This document shows, piece by piece, positions 6,168 through 14,607 of a stretch of 20,562 nt of DNA (the stretch's first letter is position 1; every line of letters begins with the position of its first letter). Below the pieces are notes generated by a model. That model saw only the letters and a list, made by a program, of their open reading frames with translations. It searched no databases and was not told where the DNA came from. Origin of the DNA: Methylococcaceae bacterium UBA7658. GTDB lineage: Bacteria > Pseudomonadota > Gammaproteobacteria > Methylococcales > Methylomonadaceae. Made by a program: the position numbers and the translations under genes. The stretch covers positions 31,509 to 52,070 of the forward strand of contig DLHW01000029.1 of the NCBI GenBank assembly GCA_002483425.1. Direction: 5' to 3'.

Positions 6168-7994
6168 TCAACCCTTTAAATTATCTATTTTCGGATGATG
6201 ATAAGAACCTCGAATCAGTAAACGGTCAACGGCCTCTAAAGTCAGTAAGGCATTAATTTCTTTAAGGTAGTTTTTATTTCCGCATTGATGGTCATCAACT
6301 ATGGTTTTCAGGAAAGAAGAATTCCAGTAGGGCATTTGACGGAAGCGTTGTCCCGATACGGTATCGCTAAGGTAGCCAGCGAGTTCGCGTTTAAACCAAA
6401 GTCTATAGGGTAAATATTTGTGCTGACCAAGGATGTGTAATTGGTCCAGCAAATTTAGACACGGTTCAAAAAGCTTAAGGGCATTGGGTAAGCCATCTTT
6501 ATGATAGTAATCAAGCTTAAAACTGACTTCAATAGGCACACGCCTAAGAAATTGAATAACTTTATTGCTACGCCACAATAAGCCCCGGTCCGTTGGGATG
6601 GCGCCCAAGTTTGGATTCATTTCATTGATTAAGCGTAAGGCCGAATTTGGCAAAGAGCGCGAATTCGGCGGAGCACGATAAGCTAGGGCGACAATTTCAT
6701 TGTCGAGATAGGGAGACCTAAAAGTTAATTGCGATTTTCCCGCCGCTAACGAACCATAAAGATTCCAAGGAATTTCTTTAAAGGCTGAAAAAGAAACAGG
6801 ATGATGTTTTTCGCCATAATCGATGATCGGTTTAGCTTTTAATTTTTGGCTAAAATTTCCATCAAATAAATGATCAGTTAAATGCATTGGCTTAAAAGTA
6901 GACATGCTCCTAAGAATTTCGCTGCCGAAATTTCCTGTTAGTCTAATAGGGGAAAGCTGTCTAGCTTGCGCGTTAAAATAGATTTCATGCGCAGTTAAAG
7001 CGCCCGCACAGCCGTCGGTAACAAAAACAGTTTTATCGAGGTATCCTCCGTAATTTTTAATGAAATTATCGTCTAAGCGTAACGTATGATGGTCTAACCC
7101 AATGGTTTTGGAAATTTTGGCAGCCAGCGTTGCATCAAGAGTATCCCCGGTCAATCCTGAAAACGTATAACAAACCGGCTTCACAGCGGACTCCGGTATG
7201 CATGAAGCAATCATTCTGGTGTCTAAGCCACCGGTGAGCGAGATACCTGTTTTTTGTGCTGCACTTAAATAGCGTGGGATAATGCGATGAAATGTTTCAA
7301 TAAACTCGGTTTCAAAGTTATCCTCGCTCAAAATCGTTTGGTTTTCCCAAGTTTTTGAATTGAAATAAAAATTCTTGGAATTTGATAAGTTTTCATCGAA
7401 AACCCATAGCGAGGCGCCTGGTAGAATTTTTATGCCTTTGAATAAAGTTAACCCTTCTAATGTACACCCGTAGGTTAAAAATTGGGCAACGCCATCATCA
7501 TCAAAGCTTCTGAGTTCGGGTAAAATAGCTAAAAGGCTTTTTAGTTCACTAGCAAAATATAGTTCTCCATTTCGCTCATGGTAGTAAATACGTTCTATTC
7601 CATAGCGGTCGTTAAACAGCAAAGTTTTCTTGCGATTTCGATCAATTATGAGTCCGCTAAAAAGGCCGTTAATGTTAGCCGCAAAATGCATTCCTTGAGC
7701 TTTGTAGAGTTCTATCAGATAAGTAGTTGATAAATTAGGGGATGTCGATAACTTTGCAGGGATGTATTCACCAGAAAATACCATGGAAACGTCCTTGTCA
7801 TGGCACCCATTAGCCTGAGTCGAGGCCAAAGAGTTTTCGTGCGCGGTCCATCCCGTGTATACGCCGAGTTCGGGCGCTGTGCATTTTCCGGAGGTGTAAA
7901 ATTGCTCGTAATTCATGCAAGCGAGCATGCTTTCTAGCAGATGTTCACAATGCTCTACCGGGCGGCGGCTAATAATTCCAACTATTCCAGGCAT
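6168..7994 (-). CDS. Asparagine-synthetase-like ATP-dependent amide synthetase lacking glutaminase residues
   Basis: A 608-residue homologue of AsnB. The N-terminal class-II amidotransferase fold is still recognisable (MPGIVGII at the start; NDRYGIERIYYHERNGELYFASELKSLL at 128-154). The nucleophilic Cys2 is replaced by Pro, the N-G-E glutamine-binding motif is S-G-E (74-76), and the usual R-R-L-S block is absent (YTGWTAHENS, 46-55). It should therefore not hydrolyse glutamine. The ATP pyrophosphatase loop is kept in variant form, SLTGGLDTRM (252-261), so adenylation of a carboxylate is plausible. In known Cys-less relatives (beta-lactam and carbapenam synthetases, lasso-peptide cyclases) the same core forms an amide with a different amine. 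It is the last gene of the minus operon and follows a FemAB/GNAT-like gene. ATG 7994 is the only sensible start; no strong ribosome binding site precedes it. The substrate is unknown, perhaps a uronic-acid or aminoacyl group on the polysaccharide. Confidence 0.8.
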   Translation of the reverse strand: MPGIVGIISRRPVEHCEHLLESMLACMNYEQFYTSGKCTAPELGVYTGWTAHENSLASTQANGCHDKDVSMVFSGEYIPAKLSTSPNLSTTYLIELYKAQGMHFAANINGLFSGLIIDRNRKKTLLFNDRYGIERIYYHERNGELYFASELKSLLAILPELRSFDDDGVAQFLTYGCTLEGLTLFKGIKILPGASLWVFDENLSNSKNFYFNSKTWENQTILSEDNFETEFIETFHRIIPRYLSAAQKTGISLTGGLDTRMIASCIPESAVKPVCYTFSGLTGDTLDATLAAKISKTIGLDHHTLRLDDNFIKNYGGYLDKTVFVTDGCAGALTAHEIYFNAQARQLSPIRLTGNFGSEILRSMSTFKPMHLTDHLFDGNFSQKLKAKPIIDYGEKHHPVSFSAFKEIPWNLYGSLAAGKSQLTFRSPYLDNEIVALAYRAPPNSRSLPNSALRLINEMNPNLGAIPTDRGLLWRSNKVIQFLRRVPIEVSFKLDYYHKDGLPNALKLFEPCLNLLDQLHILGQHKYLPYRLWFKRELAGYLSDTVSGQRFRQMPYWNSSFLKTIVDDHQCGNKNYLKEINALLTLEAVDRLLIRGSYHHPKIDNLKG

Positions 7995-8058
7995 TTAGAA
8001 TGAGGTTTTTTAATAAAGGTTAAAGTAGAGGAGATAAATCAAAAACAAAAGCAATCGA

Positions 8059-9003
8059 CTAATTTTTGGGCATTCGATATTCATTAATTTTTTTTCTGAT
8101 TTTTTTGAGCGGTTGAATGATAAATTGTGGCAACAGAGCTTTAAAACCACGATGAAGACCTAATTTCAAGGCTATTTTTCCTTTCAAGGACAACGGAATA
8201 TAGTAACGAGGGACGGTAACTTTTTGAAATCCTGAACGGCGCTTAAATTCGGCTAAAGAGTCTTCCGTCCAAAAAAAATACACTAAATAAGGGAGTTTTT
8301 TATCTTCGCAAATCTTAACGGCTTTAGCGACGAGCGCATTGTTAATTGACTTATCTCTATGTTTAAGGCTTGAGATAATCTGGCCGGTAATGGCGTATTT
8401 ACCGGCGTTACATAACATCATAAAGCCCACCAATTCATTATTGAAGTAAGCTCCAATCATTTGTTCACGAAAAAGAAATCGGGAAAATTGATTTTTAATC
8501 GTCTCAAAGTCTTTACCGTAATGCCAAAACCTACGGCCTTGTCGAACCGGTGATTCATTAAAAATATTCACCATACCTTGGATAAAACTATCGTCAAATT
8601 CAGTTTCCTTGATAATTAAACCCTCCTTCTCCGATTTTCTTATTAGACTTCGGGTTCTTGACTTAATCTGATGATTCCACCAATTATCAAATGATGTAAT
8701 CGAAATTACTGCTAAATCCTCCTGTTCTTGGTGATAAGCATATTGGGGTTCGATATCGGGAAGCCGTTGCCAAAATGAGAATAAATCAGCATTCAAGCCA
8801 GATATTTTATTTAAAGAAGAAACAATTAAGTCGGGTTTTTCAATATCGTCATACCATTCGTCATCAAGACTGATTGTAGTAAACGGCCCCCGGTTAATTG
8901 AAAAAGTTTGGCCATAGATATCTAGGCATTCAATTGTTCTGGGTTGCCCGTTTATTAAAGTGGCTTTAGAGTAAATTTGATTTGAAGACATAGAACAATT
9001 CAT
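8059..9003 (-). CDS. FemAB/GNAT-superfamily acyltransferase-like protein
   Basis: This 314-residue protein has the second half of a GNAT/FemAB-type fold. WWNHQIKSRTRSLIRKSEKEGLIIKE (108-133) resembles the start of BioF2-like acetyltransferase domains. It is followed by the core MIGAYFNNELVGFMMLCNAG (182-201), a helix after KHRDKSINNALVAKAVKICED (214-234) and LVYFFWTEDSLAEFKRRSGF. The C-terminal 50 residues are rich in Lys/Arg, which suggests contact with membrane lipids or anionic glycan. Family members transfer acyl or aminoacyl groups to amino sugars, peptides or lipids. It lies between a GT2 gene (60 bp away) and the Cys-less synthetase gene (64 bp). ATG 9003 is used; TTG 9006 and ATG 8991 are alternatives, and none has a clear ribosome binding site. 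The specific substrate is not predictable. Confidence 0.75.
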   Translation of the reverse strand: MNCSMSSNQIYSKATLINGQPRTIECLDIYGQTFSINRGPFTTISLDDEWYDDIEKPDLIVSSLNKISGLNADLFSFWQRLPDIEPQYAYHQEQEDLAVISITSFDNWWNHQIKSRTRSLIRKSEKEGLIIKETEFDDSFIQGMVNIFNESPVRQGRRFWHYGKDFETIKNQFSRFLFREQMIGAYFNNELVGFMMLCNAGKYAITGQIISSLKHRDKSINNALVAKAVKICEDKKLPYLVYFFWTEDSLAEFKRRSGFQKVTVPRYYIPLSLKGKIALKLGLHRGFKALLPQFIIQPLKKIRKKINEYRMPKN

Positions 9004-9063
9004 CAAGTTGGTATCTGTTTACCGCGAAATTACTAAATTAATAAGTCGATATTTATGTTTCGC

Positions 9064-9948
9064 TTATCTCAAAACATCGATAGGTTTCGTAATTAATTGC
9101 CGCAATCTAGCAAGCTGCTCTTTCCGGTAAAATTGAACCAGTTCTTCAGAAATAGGCCTTTCGAAACGAGTGATGAAACACCAAAAATAACCTGCAAGCA
9201 AAGCTGCTCCGCCTATAAAATAGGGCTTCTTTAGCATTTGATAACTGCCCCTTAAAATCTCCCAAAGGGGATGGCTGCCTAAAAAGTAATCTTTTCGTCC
9301 ATAATTGAAACGCGACTTAATTTCGTTTCCGCCCGCAGTACCAATCTTACGATGGTGATAGAATACCCTTTCGGAGAAAGAATACGTTGTCCAGCCTTTC
9401 ATGCGGGCGGTTGTTACCGCTACCCAGTCGATTCCTCCGCCTTTAATAGGCACATAGCCGCCTATTTCCTCAAAACACGCTTTTCGAAATAGCTGACAAC
9501 CGCCATTGACATGATTAATATTCATGTAGCTATCATTGAATGAATGGAAGTCGTCTTCAACGTAATGTGTTCCGCCGACCCCTAAATTCGGCATGGTTTC
9601 GAATTTGTCTATTAAAAAAGCAAAGTAATCTTCCTTGAATGTTATATCCGCATCTAAACAGCCGATAATGTCGTAGGACACATTGTTTAGAAGGGTATAG
9701 GCGGCGTTGAATACTCGAACCTTGGCAGCAAAATTGCGCTGTTGGGTGTCAGGTAAGTGCAGAAGTTCCAGCCATTCTCTACTTTCGGCATATTTTTTTA
9801 CAATTTCATCCGTACCGTCTGTCGAACCGTCGCTTACAATAATCCATCGCTTTGGTAGCAATGTTTGATTGATAACCGACTGAATTGTTTTTTCAATATA
9901 ATCGGTTTCGTTACGTGCCGGCGTGATCAATACATATTCGAGAGCCAT
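9064..9948 (-). CDS. Family 2 glycosyltransferase
   Basis: A 294-residue GT-A fold transferase. The N-terminus YVLITPARNETDYIEKTIQS (5-24) and IIVSDGSTDGTDEIV (36-50) give the nucleotide-binding Asp40. CLDADITF (97-104) supplies the metal-binding D-x-D (D99/D101). VNGGCQLFRKACFEEIGGY (148-166) and GIDWVAVTTARMKGW (172-186) form the acceptor side with the expected acidic residue. A hydrophobic stretch at about 243-260 may associate with the membrane. CAGGGTGA lies a few bases upstream of ATG 9948 and works as a ribosome binding site. It sits between asnB and the FemAB-like gene, so it probably adds one sugar of the lipid-linked repeat unit at the inner face of the cytoplasmic membrane. Donor and acceptor are unknown. 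Confidence 0.9.
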   Translation of the reverse strand: MALEYVLITPARNETDYIEKTIQSVINQTLLPKRWIIVSDGSTDGTDEIVKKYAESREWLELLHLPDTQQRNFAAKVRVFNAAYTLLNNVSYDIIGCLDADITFKEDYFAFLIDKFETMPNLGVGGTHYVEDDFHSFNDSYMNINHVNGGCQLFRKACFEEIGGYVPIKGGGIDWVAVTTARMKGWTTYSFSERVFYHHRKIGTAGGNEIKSRFNYGRKDYFLGSHPLWEILRGSYQMLKKPYFIGGAALLAGYFWCFITRFERPISEELVQFYRKEQLARLRQLITKPIDVLR

Positions 9949-10029
9949 AAATTCACCCTGCTAGTAATACTGCGAAAAATAATTATTGTCAGATGGATTA
10001 ATTTGTTTTCCGGGTTAACGAGTGTTTAT

Positions 10030-11901
10030 CTAGCGATTGATTCGTAACCATTCTTCGAAAACCATCAAGCTGAACAAAATCTTATGATTATCCATTTTTC
10101 CGGAACAATGGTTATTTAATAAGCTTTGAACAATATCTGCATTAAGGTATTCAAACATTAAAGAACCTCTATCAAGGAAATAATCATTCATTTTTCCGTC
10201 CAATGATCGCGAAAACCACTGATCGACGACATTGACGGCAAAACCGCGTTTTTTTCTTTTTAATATAACTTCGGGCAAAAAATTCTCGCAAACTCTTTTG
10301 TGCAGCCATTTTCTTTGTCCCCATCTAACCTTGAATTTAGCGGGAAGCCGGGTGGCGTAATCGATAATTTCTTTGTCCAGGAACGGTACGCGGACCTCCA
10401 GACTATGCGCCATCGACAGTTTGTCGGCATACATAAGCAATTCGTCAGGCAGGGACGATCTTATTTCCAGCACCTGAAATCCGCCGAGTTCGTCAAGTTC
10501 AGCCATTTCGGGTTGAAAATCTCGCCACAACTCGAGAATGCTGTCGCCAGCGTTCTCAGGTAATAAATCAGGTTGAAATAAGCTGTCGATCCTGTCGCCC
10601 GGCATAAGGGAAAATACATTCTGATAGCGTTTAAATTGATCTGGTATATCTAAAGAATAGACGCCTCTTTTTAACGTTTCGTTTCTAGGTAGTCCAGCGA
10701 TGCCTGTTTTAACCCCTGTTCGCAACCATCCGGGCAGGCTTCGCCAATATGAGCCGTAATGAACGCCGAGATGCCGGTTATAGCCGCCGAATAATTCGTC
10801 GGGTCCTTGCCCGACTAGAGCTACTTTAACGTCTTGGCGGGCGCGTTCGCATACAAAATACATAGGCACAATGGACGATGCTGCAATAGGTTCCTCTAAA
10901 ACCGAAACAATCTTGGATAATGCGTTTTCAAAGATATTTTGGGACAGTTTTACAGAAATATTGTTGGCCGAAAAAATCTTCGCCGTTTCTGCGGCATCGT
11001 CTAGTTCGTCGTCCCTATATTCGGATTGACCGTAGCCGACCGTATAAGTAGGCCAATCTTTGCCTGACAAGCTCATTAAGCCGAGCAATAAACCGGAGTC
11101 AACGCCACCGCTTAACAATAAGCCTACCGGCACGTCGCTGAGAAGATGCCGTTTCATGGCGCGTTTATAAATTTCAAGCAATTCTTCTTTGGCTTCGTTA
11201 TCCGATTTGGCCGGAGAAAAGTGCTTGGGCTGGGGGCGATGCCACCTTTCGACGCGCCAATTACTATTCTCGAAAACAGCCATAGTGCCTGGGGCTAATT
11301 TCCGGATTTCACTGTAAAGCGTTAAAGGCGAAGGCGTATACCGGTACCGTAGGAATAGGTTTAAAGCGGCTGAATCGATTCCGGGACGAGCGGGCAACCC
11401 TGCCAGTATTGATCTGATTTCCGAACCGAACCGCACCGAATCTTTGTCGACATGGTAATAAACCAGTTTTATTCCGGCAGAATCACGGGAAAGAATCAGT
11501 TTTTTTTTGATGTCGTCCCAAATCGCTAAACCAAACATGCCATTGAGCCGGTTAAAAACATCGGTTCCCCATTGTTTATAGCCGTGGACAATGACTTCGG
11601 TGTCGCTTCGGGTTCTGAAAATATGGCCAAAACCTTCCAGTTCTTGACGTAAGTCAGGGAAATTATAGATCTCGCCGTTGAAAACGACCCAAACAGATTC
11701 TTGTTGATCCGGCATGGGCTGATGTCCGCCGTCAAGATCAATAATTGATAAGCGGCGGAATCCCAAGCCTATCGATCCGGAGAGGTGATATCCTTGATCG
11801 TCGGGTCCCCGATGAACAATCGTTCCAGCCATCGTTTTAATGGCCTCTAGGCTGACCGGTGCTTGATTTTTAAAATTATATTGTCCGCAAATTCCGCACA
11901 T
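10030..11901 (-). CDS. asnB: Glutamine-hydrolysing asparagine synthetase homologue (AsnB family)
   Basis: A full-length, 623-residue enzyme. It begins MCGICG with nucleophile Cys2 after Met removal. R50 (GFRRLSIIDL), N75-G-E77 (VFNGEIYN) and D100 (TRSDTEV) complete the glutamine site. The synthetase domain has the SGGVDS loop at 264-269, then VALVGQGPDELFGGYNRH and the late LEVRVPFLDKEIIDYATRLP block. The enzyme should use glutamine ammonia and ATP to convert a carboxylate to an amide. In polysaccharide loci such homologues often amidate sugar acids (uronamides) or act on amino-acid substituents, rather than making free asparagine. The operon position between the alpha/alpha-toroid gene and a GT2 gene favours that, although ordinary asparagine synthesis cannot be excluded. 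ATG 11901 is fixed by the catalytic cysteine; upstream there is only weak Shine-Dalgarno similarity. Confidence 0.88.
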   Translation of the reverse strand: MCGICGQYNFKNQAPVSLEAIKTMAGTIVHRGPDDQGYHLSGSIGLGFRRLSIIDLDGGHQPMPDQQESVWVVFNGEIYNFPDLRQELEGFGHIFRTRSDTEVIVHGYKQWGTDVFNRLNGMFGLAIWDDIKKKLILSRDSAGIKLVYYHVDKDSVRFGSEIRSILAGLPARPGIDSAALNLFLRYRYTPSPLTLYSEIRKLAPGTMAVFENSNWRVERWHRPQPKHFSPAKSDNEAKEELLEIYKRAMKRHLLSDVPVGLLLSGGVDSGLLLGLMSLSGKDWPTYTVGYGQSEYRDDELDDAAETAKIFSANNISVKLSQNIFENALSKIVSVLEEPIAASSIVPMYFVCERARQDVKVALVGQGPDELFGGYNRHLGVHYGSYWRSLPGWLRTGVKTGIAGLPRNETLKRGVYSLDIPDQFKRYQNVFSLMPGDRIDSLFQPDLLPENAGDSILELWRDFQPEMAELDELGGFQVLEIRSSLPDELLMYADKLSMAHSLEVRVPFLDKEIIDYATRLPAKFKVRWGQRKWLHKRVCENFLPEVILKRKKRGFAVNVVDQWFSRSLDGKMNDYFLDRGSLMFEYLNADIVQSLLNNHCSGKMDNHKILFSLMVFEEWLRINR

Positions 11902-11982
11902 GGGATAAAAAATTCAAGTTCCGGTTAGTAAATTGCCGCTTAGTATTGCTTAAAAAACTACGATAATGTTTTAAGTAGGCGA

Positions 11983-13266
11983 TTAAATCAGAAGTTTATT
12001 TTGCTCTAAAGTAAATAGCTGGAAGCACAAGCTTCTGAATAACTGGGCTTGCGCCCATCGGTGCATGGGGACATTATCCCAGCCTAACAGCAATTTTCTC
12101 GAACGGAAAGAGCCATCGGATTTTTGCCAGTTAACAAGAACATCGTTTAAAACCGTTTCGGCAAGCCGATCCAGTTTCGGCGATCTTCCTCTCAGCAGGA
12201 CGGCTAAATTAACGCATTCCGCATAGTCGTAGAGTTCTGCACGGTAAACGGTGAGTCTAGGTGCTTTTGCAAAGGGTTTAGGTCTTGATTCCTCGTCAAA
12301 TAAGTTTTGTTCATAATAGCCTATGCCGCGCTCGATCGCCGATTTGCACCTGTCATCGCCGGTTAGCGCTTCTATTTTTGCCAGTGCTTTAAGCACAAAA
12401 CAGGTATGAAAATGATCTACGAAATCGCGTACGCCGTCGGCGGCATAGCGCCATGAACCGTCCGGTTGCTGATTGTCCAAAACAAAATTGAGATTTCGTT
12501 CCGCTATTTGCCGGTAATCTTGCCGGTTAAATTGTTGGGCAGCGTTTATTAATAAAAACGCCCGGTAAGCGCTAGCATTGATAACGTTGCCTTGATTGTC
12601 CAGGGGATTATAGCCGGCTGTTGCGCTTCTGTCCGAAAGTACACGGTCTTGAATATCGATGACGGCATGTTCGGCTATGGACTGCATGATCTCCAGCCAC
12701 TTCGGGTTACCATCGATCTTATGAACATATGAAAACGCTTCATAAACATAAGGAACAGTTGTAATCAGAGGTGTGCCGGTGACCATGACCCCATTGCGGG
12801 TAACCCAGTCGAACGGATAGCCCCAGCAATAATGACTATAACCGGGGCACCTTGTTTCTTCTAAAACCTTTAAAAAATGAACGGCTCGTGCATAGTAATT
12901 TTCATCCTTGGTTTGTAAGGCAAGGAGAGCAAATCCCATGGCATAGTGGGCGTCGGCAATCGGGAAGCGTTGTTTTTTCCAGAATAATTGGCGCGCTGTG
13001 GGAACAAAAGCTTCACAAAATATTATCGGGGCGACTGCTAATGTGCCGAGCTTTGGGCTACGGTAGTAAAGCGATTTTAAGCTGCTGCCGAATGGACCTG
13101 CATAAAAGCTTTGATGGTCGTAAGAAGTTTCTCCGAATGTATCTAACCAATGAACAAAACTCTTAAGAGAGCTGCGAATGCGAGTAGTTAATTCCTGATT
13201 CAAAGATTTTTTCTCCAACATATTTTGGTCTGTTACGTGTACGGCTTGCATAAAATTAAGAGCCAT
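11983..13266 (-). CDS. Predicted alpha/alpha-toroid protein of unknown function
   Basis: A 427-residue soluble protein with no signal peptide that I cannot assign to an enzyme. It is mostly helical, with repeated aromatic/glycine motifs like those of alpha/alpha-barrel folds (six-hairpin glycosidases, terpene-cyclase-like toroids). Examples are HYAMGFALLALQ (107-118), HYCWGYPFDW (145-154), NQQPDGSWRYAADGVRDF (265-282), DHFHTCFVLKAL (284-295), RAELYDYAECVNLAVLL (342-358) and QKSDGSFRSR (381-390). The conserved Trp, Tyr, His and Asp residues in these motifs would line a central pocket. Its place between the GT4 gene and asnB suggests cytoplasmic work on an activated or lipid-linked sugar, perhaps epimerisation, hydrolysis or control of chain assembly; this is inference. 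ATG 13266 is used; Met6 and Met16 are alternatives, and none has a good ribosome binding site. Confidence 0.75.
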   Translation of the reverse strand: MALNFMQAVHVTDQNMLEKKSLNQELTTRIRSSLKSFVHWLDTFGETSYDHQSFYAGPFGSSLKSLYYRSPKLGTLAVAPIIFCEAFVPTARQLFWKKQRFPIADAHYAMGFALLALQTKDENYYARAVHFLKVLEETRCPGYSHYCWGYPFDWVTRNGVMVTGTPLITTVPYVYEAFSYVHKIDGNPKWLEIMQSIAEHAVIDIQDRVLSDRSATAGYNPLDNQGNVINASAYRAFLLINAAQQFNRQDYRQIAERNLNFVLDNQQPDGSWRYAADGVRDFVDHFHTCFVLKALAKIEALTGDDRCKSAIERGIGYYEQNLFDEESRPKPFAKAPRLTVYRAELYDYAECVNLAVLLRGRSPKLDRLAETVLNDVLVNWQKSDGSFRSRKLLLGWDNVPMHRWAQAQLFRSLCFQLFTLEQNKLLI

Positions 13267-13332
13267 GAACGTTAATTTTTATTAATTGAAGCTCATACTA
13301 CTCCGATGAAGCGCCAATTGGCATAGGTAGAA

Positions 13333-14514
13333 TTACTTAGCAAGCAATTTGCGATATATAGCGCAGGTAATTTCACCCACTTTATCCCAGGAGTATTTAT
13401 CATTTCCGAAGGCGACGATATCAACGGATAATGATTCGAGATTCTGAAATAATTCGCTTTGAAAATAGCGTTTTAGGGTATCGGAGAGATCTTCAAAGTC
13501 TCCAGGTCGGCAGATAAATCCGGTTTTTCCTTCTTGTATATCTTCCCGGAATGAGCCTACGTCACTTGCGATAACCGGAAGTCCAAAGCTGTACGCCAAA
13601 AATAGAACACCGCTTTGGAAAATATCTTTGTAAGGAAGCACTAAGGCGTCGGCAGATTTAAAGAATATTTCCACATCTTCATCGGGGATATGTTCGATTT
13701 TTTTGACGACAAAGTCTTCAAGATTATGATCCTTAATGTATTTATCAATTTCAATCCAATGATTTTCATGTCCTTTTTCAATTTTGCCGGCTATTACCAA
13801 ACGATAGCTATCGTTCTCTTTCTCTTTAACTATACGTTCTAATGCCTTCACGGCATAGTCCAAGCCTTTGTACTTAGCTAAACGGCCAAACAGTAGAAAC
13901 ACCTTGGCGTTGTTGTTTAAGTTTAATTTTTTCCTGGCTTCGGATTTCCGTAAAATTGTGTTTGGCAGGGTATTGTTGATTCCAAAAGGAATGACGCTGA
14001 TCTTAGCTAACGGAACTTTAAAATCCTCCGCTAGCTGCTGTTTCATTTTTTCGGTATGGACAAAAATATGGTCCATAAGAGCATAGAAAATCCGCAGAGT
14101 TATTCGGTTATACCAACTATCGCGGTCGTCTCTTTGTTGCTGGTTGACGTTATGAGCGGTGAGTAAAAGTTTTTTCCCGAAGGCTTTATAGTAGAGATTG
14201 ATAAGCACTCTATCGATCAAAAAAAACCGGTTTGCCCATAGGATATGAAAAATTTTCGAATCCGTAGATGCTGTGTATTTAATAAGCTCGAGATAGTATC
14301 TTGCGATTCTAGCGATTTTTTCTTTACGAGTAGCCTTCGGGTCAGTATTGCCGCGTAAGTTTAAAAAATTAATGTGAGGATGCTGGGTAACGGAATTGTC
14401 TATAAGCTCGTCGCTTCCTATGAAGTCGATGCGGTTTTCCATCGAAGTTAATGCATTCACTAACCCGAAGGCATAAGGTCTATCGCTGCCCCCTGTTAAT
14501 AACGAAATTTTCAA
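13333..14514 (-). CDS. Family 4 glycosyltransferase (GT-B fold)
   Basis: A 393-residue GT4-type transferase. The N-terminal acceptor domain starts MKISLLTGGSDRPYAFGLVNAL and includes LLLTAHNVN (116-124). The C-terminal donor domain has LLFGRLAKYKGLDYAVKALE (207-226), the middle strand YRLVIAGKIEKG (237-248), and SGVLFLAYSFGLPVIASDVG (301-320) followed by EGKTGFICRPGDFEDL. In the last nucleotide-binding region, Ala and Tyr occupy positions where many GT4 enzymes have the first Glu of the E-x7-E motif, a variant seen in some capsule GT4s. The start is a TTG at 14514, preceded by GGGAAAG; there is no ATG nearby and the beta-strand MKISLL must be included. It probably adds a sugar (perhaps the heptose or mannose type made nearby) to the growing repeat unit. 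Donor identity is not determinable from sequence alone. Confidence 0.88.
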   Translation of the reverse strand: MKISLLTGGSDRPYAFGLVNALTSMENRIDFIGSDELIDNSVTQHPHINFLNLRGNTDPKATRKEKIARIARYYLELIKYTASTDSKIFHILWANRFFLIDRVLINLYYKAFGKKLLLTAHNVNQQQRDDRDSWYNRITLRIFYALMDHIFVHTEKMKQQLAEDFKVPLAKISVIPFGINNTLPNTILRKSEARKKLNLNNNAKVFLLFGRLAKYKGLDYAVKALERIVKEKENDSYRLVIAGKIEKGHENHWIEIDKYIKDHNLEDFVVKKIEHIPDEDVEIFFKSADALVLPYKDIFQSGVLFLAYSFGLPVIASDVGSFREDIQEGKTGFICRPGDFEDLSDTLKRYFQSELFQNLESLSVDIVAFGNDKYSWDKVGEITCAIYRKLLAK

Positions 14515-14607
14515 TATAACTTTCCCGGTTTTCTAACAAATTCTAATAAGAAATACAGGCTATTTACCTGTGCTGAAATGTTGAGCGTCGTGCTAATGAT
14601 TGAATAT

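Noticed and set aside
6168..11901. Possible lasso-peptide or beta-lactam biosynthesis cluster because of the AsnB-like proteins
   Set aside because: There is no precursor peptide, no B-type leader peptidase and no PqqD-like or other partner nearby; all neighbours are sugar genes.
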